A DNA stretch of 64,000 bases from an uncultured Eubacteriales bacterium (GTDB lineage Bacteria > Bacillota > Clostridia > Oscillospirales > Oscillospiraceae), in NCBI GenBank assembly GCA_902475435.1, contig CABRZL010000002.1:61672-125671 (forward strand). The letters run 5' to 3'. The notes under the pieces were generated by a model. That model ran no database searches. It was given only the letters and a program-made list of their open reading frames with translations, and was not told where the DNA came from. The position numbers and the translations under genes were made by a program. Shown here one piece after another: positions 34,446 to 42,955 of the stretch. Numbering within the stretch: the stretch's first letter is position 1; each line of letters begins with the position of its first letter.

Positions 34446-34517
34446 ACATCCGGATGGAAATATCCTTCAATATTCTGCGTCTGTATTCATAGAAGACAGT
34501 TTGAAGGAGGTGTGCAT

Positions 34518-35201
34518 ATGAAGAAGCTGTGTTTGATTCTTGCAGCGGTTATTATGCTGGGCCTGAGCGGCTGTGCATCGGAGGAGCCGTCGCAGACAGC
34601 GGAAAAGCCTGTGATTTATCTGTATCCCGAGCAGGGCGGAACGGATGCTTCGGAGGAAAAACCGGCGATATATCTCAATCCGGAGCAGGCATGCAAGGTC
34701 ACGGTGAAGCTGAACTATGATGGGGAGCTGATCTGCACCTACCCGGAATACCACGACGGCTGGACGGTAATGGCTCGGCCTGATGGTGTCTTGATGGATG
34801 AGAGCGGCAGAGAATACAATTATCTGTTCTGGGAGGGTGTATCCGAGGCGGATTACGATATGAGCCGTGGTTTTGTGGTTGCAGGCGAGGATACTGCTGT
34901 ATTTCTCGAAGAAAAACTGGTGGAATTGGGGCTCAATGATCGAGAGGCCGGGGACTTTATCACCTATTGGCTGCCGCGAATGCAGGGCAATACCTATAAT
35001 CTTGTGACATTCCAGACGGATGCATACACCGAAAGAGCGGAATTGGATATTACCCCGGAACCGGACAGCATGTTGCGGGTGTTTATGGTATATAAACCCC
35101 TGGAGGAGCCGATCTCTGTGGAGGAGCCGGAGCTGCCGGGCTTTCAGCGGAGGGGATTTACCGTGATAGAATGGGGTGGTATGGAATGGACGAAGGGCTG
35201 A
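34518..35201 (+). CDS. Lipoprotein with KPVIYLYPE-type domain
   Basis: A 227-residue lipoprotein: signal peptide ending LSGC19. Then EKPVIYLYPEQ is followed about 20 residues later by the near-repeat EKPAIYLNPEQ, then KVTVKLNYDGELICTYPEYHDGW, YLFWEG near 115 and a C-terminal WGGMEW. This pattern occurs in a widespread family of uncharacterised secreted proteins; no activity is known to me. ATG 34518 is preferred over GTG 34512, which lies within the AAGGAGGTG ribosome site. The duplicated first strand may be a recent internal repeat. Strong terminator follows. Confidence 0.7.
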   Translation: MKKLCLILAAVIMLGLSGCASEEPSQTAEKPVIYLYPEQGGTDASEEKPAIYLNPEQACKVTVKLNYDGELICTYPEYHDGWTVMARPDGVLMDESGREYNYLFWEGVSEADYDMSRGFVVAGEDTAVFLEEKLVELGLNDREAGDFITYWLPRMQGNTYNLVTFQTDAYTERAELDITPEPDSMLRVFMVYKPLEEPISVEEPELPGFQRRGFTVIEWGGMEWTKG

Positions 35202-35216
35202 GACGATGACAAAAGC

Positions 35217-35256
35217 GCAAAAGACGGGATCTCCACAGGGAGATCCCGTCTTTTGC
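35217..35256 (+). terminator. Terminator hairpin
   Basis: A perfect 18-bp stem (35217-35234/35239-35256) with an ACAG loop; the T4 run lies in the 3' arm. The following 120 bp to the next promoter hold nothing recognisable. Confidence 0.82.
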
Positions 35257-35379
35257 AACTGCCTTGGGGCCGACAGCCTCCCGGTTCAAGGGCAGAGATT
35301 GCAAGGCCGCTGTTTGGGAAAATTGATGGATTTTCGGCATCACGGCTTAGGGTAAAAACGGGCCAAACCGGCCTTTTAC

Positions 35380-35408
35380 TTGCGAATCTGTGTAGAATGT
35401 GCTATTCT
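35380..35408 (+). promoter_or_regulatory. Promoter of the phosphatase-NUDIX pair
   Basis: TTGCGA (35380-35385), 17-bp spacer, TATTCT (35403-35408), 29 bp before the start codon. Confidence 0.6.
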
Positions 35409-35436
35409 GAAGAAAATAAAATTGTGAGGAATTTTT

Positions 35437-36165
35437 ATGAAACTGCTGATAATACGCCATGGCGATCCGGATTACCAGCGAGATTCGTTAACGAAAACGG
35501 GCTGGCACGAGGCGGCGCTTTTGGCGGACAGGCTCCAGAAGTTGGAGATTGCGGCCTTTTATGTCTCGCCGTTGGGACGGGCGCAGGATACCGCGTCGGT
35601 GACGCTCAATCGTATGGGCCGAACAGCGGAGACACTGGAATGGTTGAAGGAGTTTCCTGTGCGGATGTATGACCCGGATATTGGCCGGGAACGGGTGCTA
35701 TGGGACTGGTTGCCTGAAAGATGGACTGCGGAACCCAATTATTACGACAAAGTAAACTGGTTACATACCCCGGCCATGCAGTTGGCGGGTGCACAGACGG
35801 AATATCTCCGGGTCTGCGGGGAACTGGATAAGCTGCTGGAGAAACACGGCTATGTGCGGGAGAACAACGTCTACCGGGCAGTGCGGCCGAATCAGGATAC
35901 GGTTGCGCTGTTCTGTCACTTTGGGTTGGAATGCGTACTGCTGAGTCATCTGCTGGGCGTATCACCCATGGTGCTATGGCATGGAACCTGTGCGGCGCCG
36001 TCTTCCGTCACCTCGCTTGTGACGGAGGAACGCCGTCAGGGGGTTGCCTGTTTTCGGATGAATGCCTTTGGGGACGTTTCTCATTTATATACGGTTGGGG
36101 AATCGCCGTCTTTCTCCGGGCGGTTCTGTGAAACCTGGGACGAGAAAAGTCAGCGACATGACTGA
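35437..36165 (+). CDS. Histidine phosphatase superfamily protein
   Basis: A 242-residue protein of the phosphoglycerate-mutase-like superfamily: LLIIRHGDPDY at the N-terminus provides the phosphorylated His, YVSPLGRAQDTA near 47 holds a catalytic Arg, and FCHFGLE near 163 holds the second His. Such enzymes dephosphorylate sugar phosphates, nucleotides or proteins; the substrate is not evident. A NUDIX hydrolase starts 12 bp after its stop, suggesting a housecleaning pair acting on phosphorylated metabolites. Confidence 0.85.
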   Translation: MKLLIIRHGDPDYQRDSLTKTGWHEAALLADRLQKLEIAAFYVSPLGRAQDTASVTLNRMGRTAETLEWLKEFPVRMYDPDIGRERVLWDWLPERWTAEPNYYDKVNWLHTPAMQLAGAQTEYLRVCGELDKLLEKHGYVRENNVYRAVRPNQDTVALFCHFGLECVLLSHLLGVSPMVLWHGTCAAPSSVTSLVTEERRQGVACFRMNAFGDVSHLYTVGESPSFSGRFCETWDEKSQRHD

Positions 36166-36177
36166 GGAGGGATCACT

Positions 36178-36717
36178 GTGCAGGGAATCAACACCACCTT
36201 GTGCTATATTGAGCAAAATGGATGTTATTTGATGCTCCACCGGGTTAAGAAGAAAAATGATATCAATCACGACAAATGGGTAGGGATCGGAGGTAAGTTT
36301 GAAGAAAAAGAAAGCCCGGAGGACTGTGTCCTCCGGGAAGTAAAGGAAGAAACAGGGCTCACGCTGACGCACCTGGAATATCGGGGATTGGTGACGTTTA
36401 CCTCGGACCGGTACCAGACGGAGTATATGCATCTCTTTTGGGCCGACCGGTTTACGGGAGAACTCTGTGAATGTGACGAGGGAACTCTGGAGTGGATTTC
36501 CAAAGAATCACTTCATAAGATTCCCAAGTGGCAGGGAGACGAAATTTTCTTGCAGCTCCTGGAGGAGCGGGTGCCGTTTTTTTCGCTGAAGCTTTGTTAT
36601 AAAGGGGACACTTTGATAGAAGCTGTACTGAATGGAACCTCACTCTCTCTGGGTGTTCATCTGCAAAATGGCCAAAAGAAAGATACCCAGCAGGGCGCCG
36701 AACATACTGCCCAGTAA
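36178..36717 (+). CDS. NUDIX hydrolase (MutT-like)
   Basis: A 179-residue protein. The NUDIX box runs from GGKFEEKESPEDC to REVKEETG (about residues 38-59), matching G-x5-E-x7-R-E-x2-E-E-x-G, which binds the metal and cleaves nucleoside diphosphate derivatives. The N-terminus TTLCYIEQNGCYLMLHR resembles 8-oxo-dGTP diphosphatases. The start is GTG 36178 with GAGGAGG seven bases upstream. The last 25 residues are non-conserved-looking and overlap a possible antisense small gene (36640-36735). Confidence 0.85.
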   Translation: MQGINTTLCYIEQNGCYLMLHRVKKKNDINHDKWVGIGGKFEEKESPEDCVLREVKEETGLTLTHLEYRGLVTFTSDRYQTEYMHLFWADRFTGELCECDEGTLEWISKESLHKIPKWQGDEIFLQLLEERVPFFSLKLCYKGDTLIEAVLNGTSLSLGVHLQNGQKKDTQQGAEHTAQ

Positions 36718-36735
36718 AAATACCACAAACATCAT
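36640..36735 (-). CDS. Possible 31-residue membrane peptide (DUF3789-like)
   Basis: On the minus strand ATGATG at 36735 opens a 31-residue ORF, mostly one hydrophobic helix (FVVFLLGSMFGALLGIFLLA) with a short polar tail ending QMNTQRE. AAGGAG lies nine bases upstream. Composition and length resemble the very small DUF3789-type membrane proteins. It overlaps the 3' end of the NUDIX gene, whose last codons may be constrained by it. No clear promoter is seen. Confidence 0.4.
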   Translation of the reverse strand: MMFVVFLLGSMFGALLGIFLLAILQMNTQRE

Positions 36736-36874
36736 GACCCATAGCTCCTTTCCTGTATATCCTATTTTATGATACCCATTTTTTGGGGGTGACTATTCAC
36801 AAAAATTTCATCCTTCTCCGAGAGAATCGGATATAATACGTAGTTAGAAAGAGCTAGAACAGGAGGAAACAAAC

Positions 36875-37561
36875 ATGGCGCAGACGGTTTTAATCATAGA
36901 AGACGATCCGAACATTGCGGATCTTTTGCATTTGTATCTGGAAAAAGAAGGATACGCCACGACCATTGCTGCCGATGGAGGCAAGGGCGTGGAAAAATTC
37001 CGGGAGCTTCGGCCGGATCTGGTATTGCTGGACATTATGCTGCCGGTGATGGATGGATGGGAAGTCCTGCGCACCATTCGGCAGGAGTCCAAGACGCCTG
37101 TGATTATGCTCACGGCCAAGGGCGAGACCAACGATAAAGTAAATGGGCTCAAAATGGGTGCTGATGATTATATCACCAAGCCCTTTGAAGCAAAAGAGGT
37201 TTTGGCCCGGGTGGAGGCGGTGCTGCGCCGTACCTCCGGAACGACACCTTCCGGCCGCAGATTGACCTTTGATAAACTTGTGATCGATATGGATGCCTTT
37301 GAGCTCATTGTAGATGGGAAAAAGGTGGATACGCCGCCCAAAGAGATGGAACTGCTGTATCATCTGGCATCCAGTCCCAACCGGGTGTATACCAGGAATC
37401 AGTTGCTGGACGAGGTCTGGGGATTTGATTATTTTGGCGACAGCCGCACAGTGGACGTACATATTAAGCGCCTCCGGGAGAAACTGGAGGGCGTCAGCGA
37501 TCAATGGGAGTTAAAGACCGTTTGGGGCGTTGGCTATAAATTCGAGGTGGCCTCTCAATGA
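36875..37561 (+). CDS. OmpR-family response regulator
   Basis: A 228-residue regulator. Receiver domain: acidic pair EDD near residues 9-11, phospho-acceptor Asp in LVLLDIMLPVMDGW near 53, Thr in MLTAKG near 82 and Lys in YITKPFEAKE near 103. The C-terminal winged helix ends TVDVHIKRLREKL...TVWGVGYKF. Its stop overlaps the start of the sensor kinase by 4 bp. TATAAT at 36832-36837 has no good -35, consistent with an activator-dependent or autoregulated promoter. Confidence 0.93.
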   Translation: MAQTVLIIEDDPNIADLLHLYLEKEGYATTIAADGGKGVEKFRELRPDLVLLDIMLPVMDGWEVLRTIRQESKTPVIMLTAKGETNDKVNGLKMGADDYITKPFEAKEVLARVEAVLRRTSGTTPSGRRLTFDKLVIDMDAFELIVDGKKVDTPPKEMELLYHLASSPNRVYTRNQLLDEVWGFDYFGDSRTVDVHIKRLREKLEGVSDQWELKTVWGVGYKFEVASQ

Positions 37562-38979
37562 GGAGTTCCTTTTCCAGACAGTTTGCTGTGACAGCAGGGA
37601 TGATCCTGTTGAGTTTTCTGTTGCTGGGATTCAGCTTTACCAGTTTGTTCTATAACTACATGCTTCGGGAGGAAAAAAATTCATTGTCCACCAATGCTTC
37701 GGCGGTGGCATCCTTTGTCAGTTCCCAGACCGTTCTGTCCAGCAACATGGACTGGGATTTGCAGCTGGCGGTGAGCTATGGGGCGAATGTGTCCGGTACG
37801 GATGTTGTGCTCAGCGATACGACGGGCAGACTGGTGCTGTGCACCTGCGGAGAGTTCTATTGCGAGCATGTGGGAAAAACATTAAGTTCTGAATTCATGC
37901 AGGAACTGAGCCAGAACAACTATGTCTATGCAACCGGCGTATTGGATGGCATCTATGAGGACGAACGGTATCTGTATGCTCTGCCGATTTATTCCGCCGG
38001 GGCAGGGGATTTGCTGGGGTATGTGGTGGTCTCCACAGAGACCAAAGATATGAGCGACATGATGAGCCGAATTATGGGCTTGTTCCTGTTCACTGCCGTC
38101 ATTGTACTTCTGGTGGCGATGGTTGCCACCATGTTGATTACCCGCCGGCAGACAGAGACCCTCCGGGAGTTGAGCAAGGCGGCCAAGCAATTTGCCCATG
38201 GGGATTTTTCCGCTAGAATCAATCCGGATGGAGCCGGCGATGAAGTGGCAGAACTGGCTACGGCTTTTAATAACATGGCGTGTAGTTTGGAACAGTCGGA
38301 GTCTCTGCGTCAGGAATTCATCTCCAATGTAAGCCATGAGCTCAAGACGCCTATGACTACGATTGCCGGGTTTATGGATGGAATGTTGGATGGAACAATT
38401 CCCAAGGAAAAATATGCCTACTATATGCAGACGGTGTCTGACGAAGTGAAACGGCTGAACCGAATGGTGCGGAGTATGCTGGATATCTCCCGGCTGAAAG
38501 CCACCGGAGAGGAAGTCCAGAAGGCGCGGTTTGACGTAACGGAGACGCTGGGGCGTACACTTTTGACCTTTGAACAGAAGATTGAAGCAAAACATTTGGA
38601 CGTACAGGTCAATATGCCGGATCGGGCCGTGTGGGTCATGGCCAATGAGGACGCGATTACGCAGGTAATTTATAATCTGATCGACAACGGTGTAAAATTT
38701 GCAGATCCCGGTTCGCCGTTCTTGTTGACGGTGGCGACTTCCGGAGGAAAGGCGCTTGTGAGCGTGGCGGATACCGGCCCCATGATTCCGCCGGAGGAAC
38801 TACCGCTGGTGTTCGACCGGTTCCATAAGTCCGACAAAAGCCGTTCCAAAGATAAGGATGGCGTGGGATTGGGACTGTATATTGTCAAGACCATTCTGGG
38901 CAGCCACGGAGAAGATATTACGGTGACCAGCCGGGACGGTGTTACCACGTTTACCTTCACCTTGACGCTGACCAAGTAA
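37558..38979 (+). CDS. Sensor histidine kinase with HAMP domain
   Basis: A 473-residue kinase. The N-terminal helix spans about 10-31, an extracytoplasmic sensor of about 140 residues follows, and a second helix lies at 176-198. HAMP comes next, then HisKA with the phosphorylated His260 in NVSHELKTPMTTIAGFMDG, then a HATPase domain with the N box (IYNLIDNGVKF), VADTGPMI, and GVGLGLYIVK. The sensor part holds a compact LCTCGEFYCEH motif near residues 94-104 that could bind metal or sense thiol redox state. Partner of the overlapping response regulator. Target genes are unknown. Confidence 0.92.
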   Translation: MRSSFSRQFAVTAGMILLSFLLLGFSFTSLFYNYMLREEKNSLSTNASAVASFVSSQTVLSSNMDWDLQLAVSYGANVSGTDVVLSDTTGRLVLCTCGEFYCEHVGKTLSSEFMQELSQNNYVYATGVLDGIYEDERYLYALPIYSAGAGDLLGYVVVSTETKDMSDMMSRIMGLFLFTAVIVLLVAMVATMLITRRQTETLRELSKAAKQFAHGDFSARINPDGAGDEVAELATAFNNMACSLEQSESLRQEFISNVSHELKTPMTTIAGFMDGMLDGTIPKEKYAYYMQTVSDEVKRLNRMVRSMLDISRLKATGEEVQKARFDVTETLGRTLLTFEQKIEAKHLDVQVNMPDRAVWVMANEDAITQVIYNLIDNGVKFADPGSPFLLTVATSGGKALVSVADTGPMIPPEELPLVFDRFHKSDKSRSKDKDGVGLGLYIVKTILGSHGEDITVTSRDGVTTFTFTLTLTK

Positions 38980-38987
38980 AAAAATAA

Positions 38988-39029
38988 CAGCGTGCCATAC
39001 CGCGAGAGCAGTATGGCACGCTGCCGTTT
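38988..39029. terminator. Bidirectional terminator
   Basis: A perfect 13-bp stem (38988-39000/39011-39023) with a 10-base loop; T5 on the plus side and an A-rich (minus-strand T-rich) run on the other, between convergent genes. Confidence 0.85.
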
Positions 39030-39030
39030 T

Positions 39031-40272
39031 TCAGAAGGCAAAATTTCCGTTGACGAATACGGGGATTTCCCGGCCATCGTGGGTAATGCCGGTGATATGC
39101 AGATCCCTGGTGCCAACCATGAAATCCACATGGTTGATGGACTGGTTGAGGCCCAATTTTTTCTGCTCCTCGGAGGAGAGCTGCTCGCCGCCCCGAACGC
39201 AGTTGGGATAGGCAGATCCAAATGCCAGGTGACAGGAAGCGTTTTCATCGAAAAGTGTATTATAAAACAAAATACCTGTGTTTCGAATAGGCGAGTCATA
39301 GGGCACCAGCGCCACTTCGCCCAGGTAACTGGAACCCTCATCCACTGTGATCGAGGCACGCAGATATTCCTCACCCTCTTTGGCGTGAACGTTTACAATT
39401 TTTCCGTCCTTAAAATCCAGATAAAAATCCCTGACCAGATTCCCGTCTAATGCCAGCGGAAGAGCCCCATAGACGCGGCCGTTGACACCGTCGTACCGAG
39501 GCGCGGTAAAAATCTCCTCTGTGGGCATATTTGCCACAAATTCGACGCCGTCCTGGCTTTTTTCGCTGCCGCCGGCCCAAACATGATTTTCCGGAAGAAC
39601 GATGGTTAAATCGGTGCCGAGGCTGTTTTGATAGTGGAGGGACTGAAAGTTGTAATCGTTGAGAATTTTGCTGCGTGCAGCAGTACGAGCGCAGTGTTCC
39701 CTCCACCGGGCCACGGCGTCACCGTTTCCAGAGATGCGGCAGGCGGCGAATATGGCGTTCCACAGAGCGTCAATGGCCTCCTGCCCCTGTTTGTCCGAAA
39801 AGACCTTTTCCGCCCAGGCGCGGGTGGGATGTGCCCCGATGGACCACTGGAATGCACCGGCGGTCATAGCGTCGTAATATGGCCGGGTGGGTTCGCCGCT
39901 AGTGCGCTGCCAGGTCTGGATTCGCTCGGTATCCACGCCCTTGAGCATTTCCGGATCGCTGCCGATGATATTCAGCACAGGGCACTTGTGGGAGACAAGA
40001 TAGCGAAACTTCTCCTGCGTATAAGGAGGAAATTCTGAGAAAACAGCTTCATCCGCTTTCAGATACCGTTGGCGGGTGACAAAATCATCTGTCCAGTCGA
40101 CGATTACGTCCCGGGCGCCGGCATCCAGAGCGGCTTCCACGCAGAGGCGGATCAGCGGCGCACATTCCACTGGGCCGGCGATGCGCGGGGTTTGGCCTGG
40201 CTGTACGTTCATGCCTACCTCCACCAGGAGATGGGCGTATTCATTTTGTTTGGCTTCAAATTGCGGAACCAT
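39031..40272 (-). CDS. M29-family aminopeptidase
   Basis: A 413-residue metallo-aminopeptidase of family M29 (thermophilic aminopeptidase/AmpS type). Visible family features are EAALDAGARDVIVDW in the N-terminal domain, YDAMTAGAFQWSIGAHPT, NMPTEEIFTAPRYDGVNGRV (Glu metal ligands), DEGSSYLGEVALVPYDSPI and NHVDFMVGT near the C-terminus (His and Asp ligands). It releases N-terminal amino acids from peptides in the cytoplasm. It is monocistronic with its own promoter. Confidence 0.92.
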   Translation of the reverse strand: MVPQFEAKQNEYAHLLVEVGMNVQPGQTPRIAGPVECAPLIRLCVEAALDAGARDVIVDWTDDFVTRQRYLKADEAVFSEFPPYTQEKFRYLVSHKCPVLNIIGSDPEMLKGVDTERIQTWQRTSGEPTRPYYDAMTAGAFQWSIGAHPTRAWAEKVFSDKQGQEAIDALWNAIFAACRISGNGDAVARWREHCARTAARSKILNDYNFQSLHYQNSLGTDLTIVLPENHVWAGGSEKSQDGVEFVANMPTEEIFTAPRYDGVNGRVYGALPLALDGNLVRDFYLDFKDGKIVNVHAKEGEEYLRASITVDEGSSYLGEVALVPYDSPIRNTGILFYNTLFDENASCHLAFGSAYPNCVRGGEQLSSEEQKKLGLNQSINHVDFMVGTRDLHITGITHDGREIPVFVNGNFAF

Positions 40273-40301
40273 TGCAATGCTCCTTTTTTCAATTTTTCTT
40301 T

Positions 40302-40330
40302 ATTATATCCCCCGGGAAAGAAAAACACAA
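40302..40330 (-). promoter_or_regulatory. Promoter of the M29 aminopeptidase gene
   Basis: Minus-strand TTGTGT (40325-40330), 17-bp spacer, TATAAT (40302-40307). Confidence 0.6.
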
Positions 40331-40353
40331 ATATTTCTTAAAACTTTCCCGTA

Positions 40354-40382
40354 TTGCAGCCTTGTGTCATTCTTGATAAAAT
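40354..40382 (+). promoter_or_regulatory. Promoter of the second response-regulator gene
   Basis: TTGCAG (40354-40359), 17-bp spacer, TAAAAT (40377-40382). Confidence 0.55.
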
Positions 40383-40436
40383 AGAGAAGCGTATATGACG
40401 ACAAAAAGCGCTTGGAACAGAGGACGGTGAAGAGAT

Positions 40437-41093
40437 GTGCAAACGATCTTGGTGGTGGATGACGATGTATACATTGGAAATCTTTTGGAGACGTTATTGA
40501 CTAAAGAAGGTTATCGGGTGCGGCGGGCGTACTCCGGTACGGAGGCGCTGCTGGTATTGCGGGAAGAACGGCCGGATCTGGTGCTGCTGGATCTGATGCT
40601 GCCAGGACTTTCCGGGGAAGAGGTGCTGGCCCGGATCCCGGAGGTGCCGGTGATTGCGCTGAGCGCCAAGGCCGCGGTTCAAGATAAAGTGGACGTGCTT
40701 TTAGGCGGGGCGGTGGACTATATGACCAAGCCCTTTGATACGGCGGAGCTGCTGGCCCGGATTAAGGTACAGCTGCGCACCAGACGGAAGGAGCGTATCG
40801 GAGTTTCCGATTTGTCTCTGGACCCCGAAACCCATCAGGTTTGGGTGCTGGGTCAGCCGGTTCATCTCACCAGGACGGAATATGCGATTTTAAAGCTTTT
40901 CATGCAAAACCCCAGTCAGGTGATCACCAAAGCCGCAATGTTGGAGCGGCTTTCCGCCGAAACGCCCGACTGTGTGGAGAGTTCTCTAAAAGTCCATATT
41001 TCCAATCTCCGAAAAAAACTTCGGGAGAAGGGTGGGAAAGATTACATTGAAGCGGTATGGGGCATTGGGTTTAAGCTGCGGGAAGAATCTTAA
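40437..41093 (+). CDS. OmpR-family response regulator of an ABC-transporter module
   Basis: A 218-residue regulator: VVDDDVYIG at the N-terminus, phospho-acceptor Asp in LVLLDLMLPGLSGE near 51, YMTKPFDTAEL near 100, and a winged helix ending SSLKVHISNLRKKL...AVWGIGFKL. The start is GTG 40437, since the overlapping ATG 40435 is in another frame. It precedes an ABC transporter and a small histidine kinase, the order seen in systems that sense and expel peptide antibiotics. Four TCTTWACC-type direct repeats before the ABC genes are its probable target. Confidence 0.92.
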   Translation: MQTILVVDDDVYIGNLLETLLTKEGYRVRRAYSGTEALLVLREERPDLVLLDLMLPGLSGEEVLARIPEVPVIALSAKAAVQDKVDVLLGGAVDYMTKPFDTAELLARIKVQLRTRRKERIGVSDLSLDPETHQVWVLGQPVHLTRTEYAILKLFMQNPSQVITKAAMLERLSAETPDCVESSLKVHISNLRKKLREKGGKDYIEAVWGIGFKLREES

Positions 41094-41145
41094 CCAATTC
41101 TTTACCAACTTCTTTACCGCTTTCTTAACTGTTGGGAGATAGAAT
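41088..41145 (+). promoter_or_regulatory. Direct-repeat operator and activator-dependent promoter
   Basis: TCTTAACC (41088), TCTTTACC (41099), TCTTTACC (41111) and TCTTAACT (41123) recur every 11-12 bp, one helical turn, as for OmpR/PhoB-type regulators. A -10 TAGAAT at 41140-41145 follows without a recognisable -35, so bound regulator probably replaces it. Confidence 0.65.
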
Positions 41146-41175
41146 GCAGCTATCAAACGCAAGGAGGCATTCTAT

Positions 41176-42090
41176 ATGGAATATGTTCTGGAAACCCAGA
41201 ACCTCTGTAAACAATACGGTCATTTTAAAGCCCTTGGGGGATTGAGTATGCATGTGCCCCAGGGGGCGATCTATGGGTTTGTGGGAAAAAACGGAGCCGG
41301 GAAAACAACGTTGATCCGGCTGATCTGTGGGCTACAGCGTCCCACCAGCGGAAGCTATCGGCTCTATGGACAGGATGCCCAGAGCCGGGAAATTCAGCGA
41401 GCCAGGCGGCGAATGGGCGCCGTGGTGGAAACGCCGTCTGTTTATCAGGATATGACGGCGGTGGAGAATCTTCGGCAGCAGTATCGGATTCTTGGACGGC
41501 CTTCGGAAGATGGGATAGAAGAACTACTGCAACTGGTGGGCCTGGGCGACACCGGGAAAAAGAAAGCGAAGAATTTTTCACTGGGGATGCGTCAGCGGCT
41601 GGGGATCGCCGTGGCGCTGGCGGGAGATCCGGACTTTTTGGTGCTGGATGAACCGGTGAATGGACTGGATCCCCAGGGGATTGTAGAAATTCGGGAGCTT
41701 ATTTTGAGGCTGAATCGGGAGCGGAACATTACGGTGTTGATTTCCAGCCACATCCTGGATGAGCTTTCCCGGCTGGCTACCCATTATGGGTTTATCGACG
41801 GGGGACAGATCGTTCGAGAGATCAGCGCCGAGGATCTGGAGGCTGCCTGTCGTAAATGCCTCCGGGTGGAAGTCAGCGACGTTATGGTGCTCAGCCGGGT
41901 GCTGGATCGGATGCATCTGGAGTATCAAATTATTTCCGACACCAAGGCGGATATCTATGGAAGCGTGGAGGTTACAGAACTGACCATATCCCTCCACGAC
42001 GAGGGCTGCATTGTTCGATCCATGCAGGAAAAGGATGAAAGTCTGGAAAGCTACTACATCAATCTGGTGGGAGGTGGCGATCATGCGTAA
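41176..42090 (+). CDS. ABC transporter ATPase (bacitracin/lantibiotic export type)
   Basis: A 304-residue ABC ATPase: Walker A GKNGAGKTT near 38, signature FSLGMRQRLG near 134, Walker B FLVLDEPVNGLDPQG near 155 and H-loop ISSHILDE near 190. A C-terminal extension of about 85 residues is usual for BcrA-like ATPases of peptide-antibiotic transporters. It overlaps the permease gene by 8 bp. With the flanking regulator and kinase it forms a resistance or immunity module; the drug is unknown. Confidence 0.9.
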   Translation: MEYVLETQNLCKQYGHFKALGGLSMHVPQGAIYGFVGKNGAGKTTLIRLICGLQRPTSGSYRLYGQDAQSREIQRARRRMGAVVETPSVYQDMTAVENLRQQYRILGRPSEDGIEELLQLVGLGDTGKKKAKNFSLGMRQRLGIAVALAGDPDFLVLDEPVNGLDPQGIVEIRELILRLNRERNITVLISSHILDELSRLATHYGFIDGGQIVREISAEDLEAACRKCLRVEVSDVMVLSRVLDRMHLEYQIISDTKADIYGSVEVTELTISLHDEGCIVRSMQEKDESLESYYINLVGGGDHA

Positions 42091-42943
42091 CCTGCTCAGC
42101 GCAAATTTCCGCAGATTGATTCGGGGGAAGATTTTTTGGATTGCAATCATTTTTATGGTGGGCGCAGAGATTTTCGCGTGTGCGGTACAGTATCGGGATG
42201 TGCTGGAGTACGATGCCGTACTGACGATGGATCAGATGACATTCCAGACGGGAATCTACTTGGGCATTGTAACGGCTGTGTTTGTGAGCCTGTTTGTGGG
42301 GACGGAATATAGCGACGGGACCATTCGCAATAAGCTTCTGGTGGGGCATAAACGGACGCAGATCTATTTGGCGAATTTCGTGACCTGTGCAGTGGCAATC
42401 GTAATCATATATGCGCTGTCCGTTGTTACGGGCGTCATTCTGGGCCTGCTGTGGTTTGAGCCGCCCGCGATGCCTGTTTCTTCGATTTTGGGCTACTGCG
42501 GAATTGGACTGTTGATGGGCCTGGCCAATACGGCGATATTTTGTCTGATTGCGATGCTCTGCGCGAATAAAACGCATACGGCGGTCGCCGGCCTGCTGCT
42601 GTCCTTTCTGCTGCTGTTTGCAGCGGTTTATGTGGCTCAGATGCTCGCGCAGCCGGAGTATATCCAACAGGTGGCGCTCAGCGAGAACTATTCCGGTGTA
42701 GAGGTGGTTTACTCGGACGAGGATCTGCAGTTGGAGACGGTACCGAATCCTGTGTATCTATCCGGTGTGAAGCGGGAGGTGTACCAGTTCCTTCTGGATG
42801 TGAATCCGGCGGGACAGGCAGCGGAGATTTCGTCTCAAGAGCTGGGAGCGAACCCCATTCGGATTGTGTTGTATGATATTGCGATCATTGTGTTGTGCGG
42901 TGCCGTCGGCATGACCGTATTCCGGAGGAAGGACATCAAGTAA
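42083..42943 (+). CDS. ABC transporter permease of the same module
   Basis: A 286-residue permease with six hydrophobic segments and a large extracytoplasmic loop of about 70 residues between helices 5 and 6 (LAQPEYIQQVALSENYSG to AGQAAEISS), as in BcrB/ABC-2 family members. GGGAGG stands before ATG 42083, which lies within the end of the ATPase gene. It should pair with that ATPase to remove a membrane-active compound. The loop may contact the drug or the sensor kinase. Confidence 0.85.
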   Translation: MRNLLSANFRRLIRGKIFWIAIIFMVGAEIFACAVQYRDVLEYDAVLTMDQMTFQTGIYLGIVTAVFVSLFVGTEYSDGTIRNKLLVGHKRTQIYLANFVTCAVAIVIIYALSVVTGVILGLLWFEPPAMPVSSILGYCGIGLLMGLANTAIFCLIAMLCANKTHTAVAGLLLSFLLLFAAVYVAQMLAQPEYIQQVALSENYSGVEVVYSDEDLQLETVPNPVYLSGVKREVYQFLLDVNPAGQAAEISSQELGANPIRIVLYDIAIIVLCGAVGMTVFRRKDIK

Positions 42944-42955
42944 AGGAGAGGTGTT

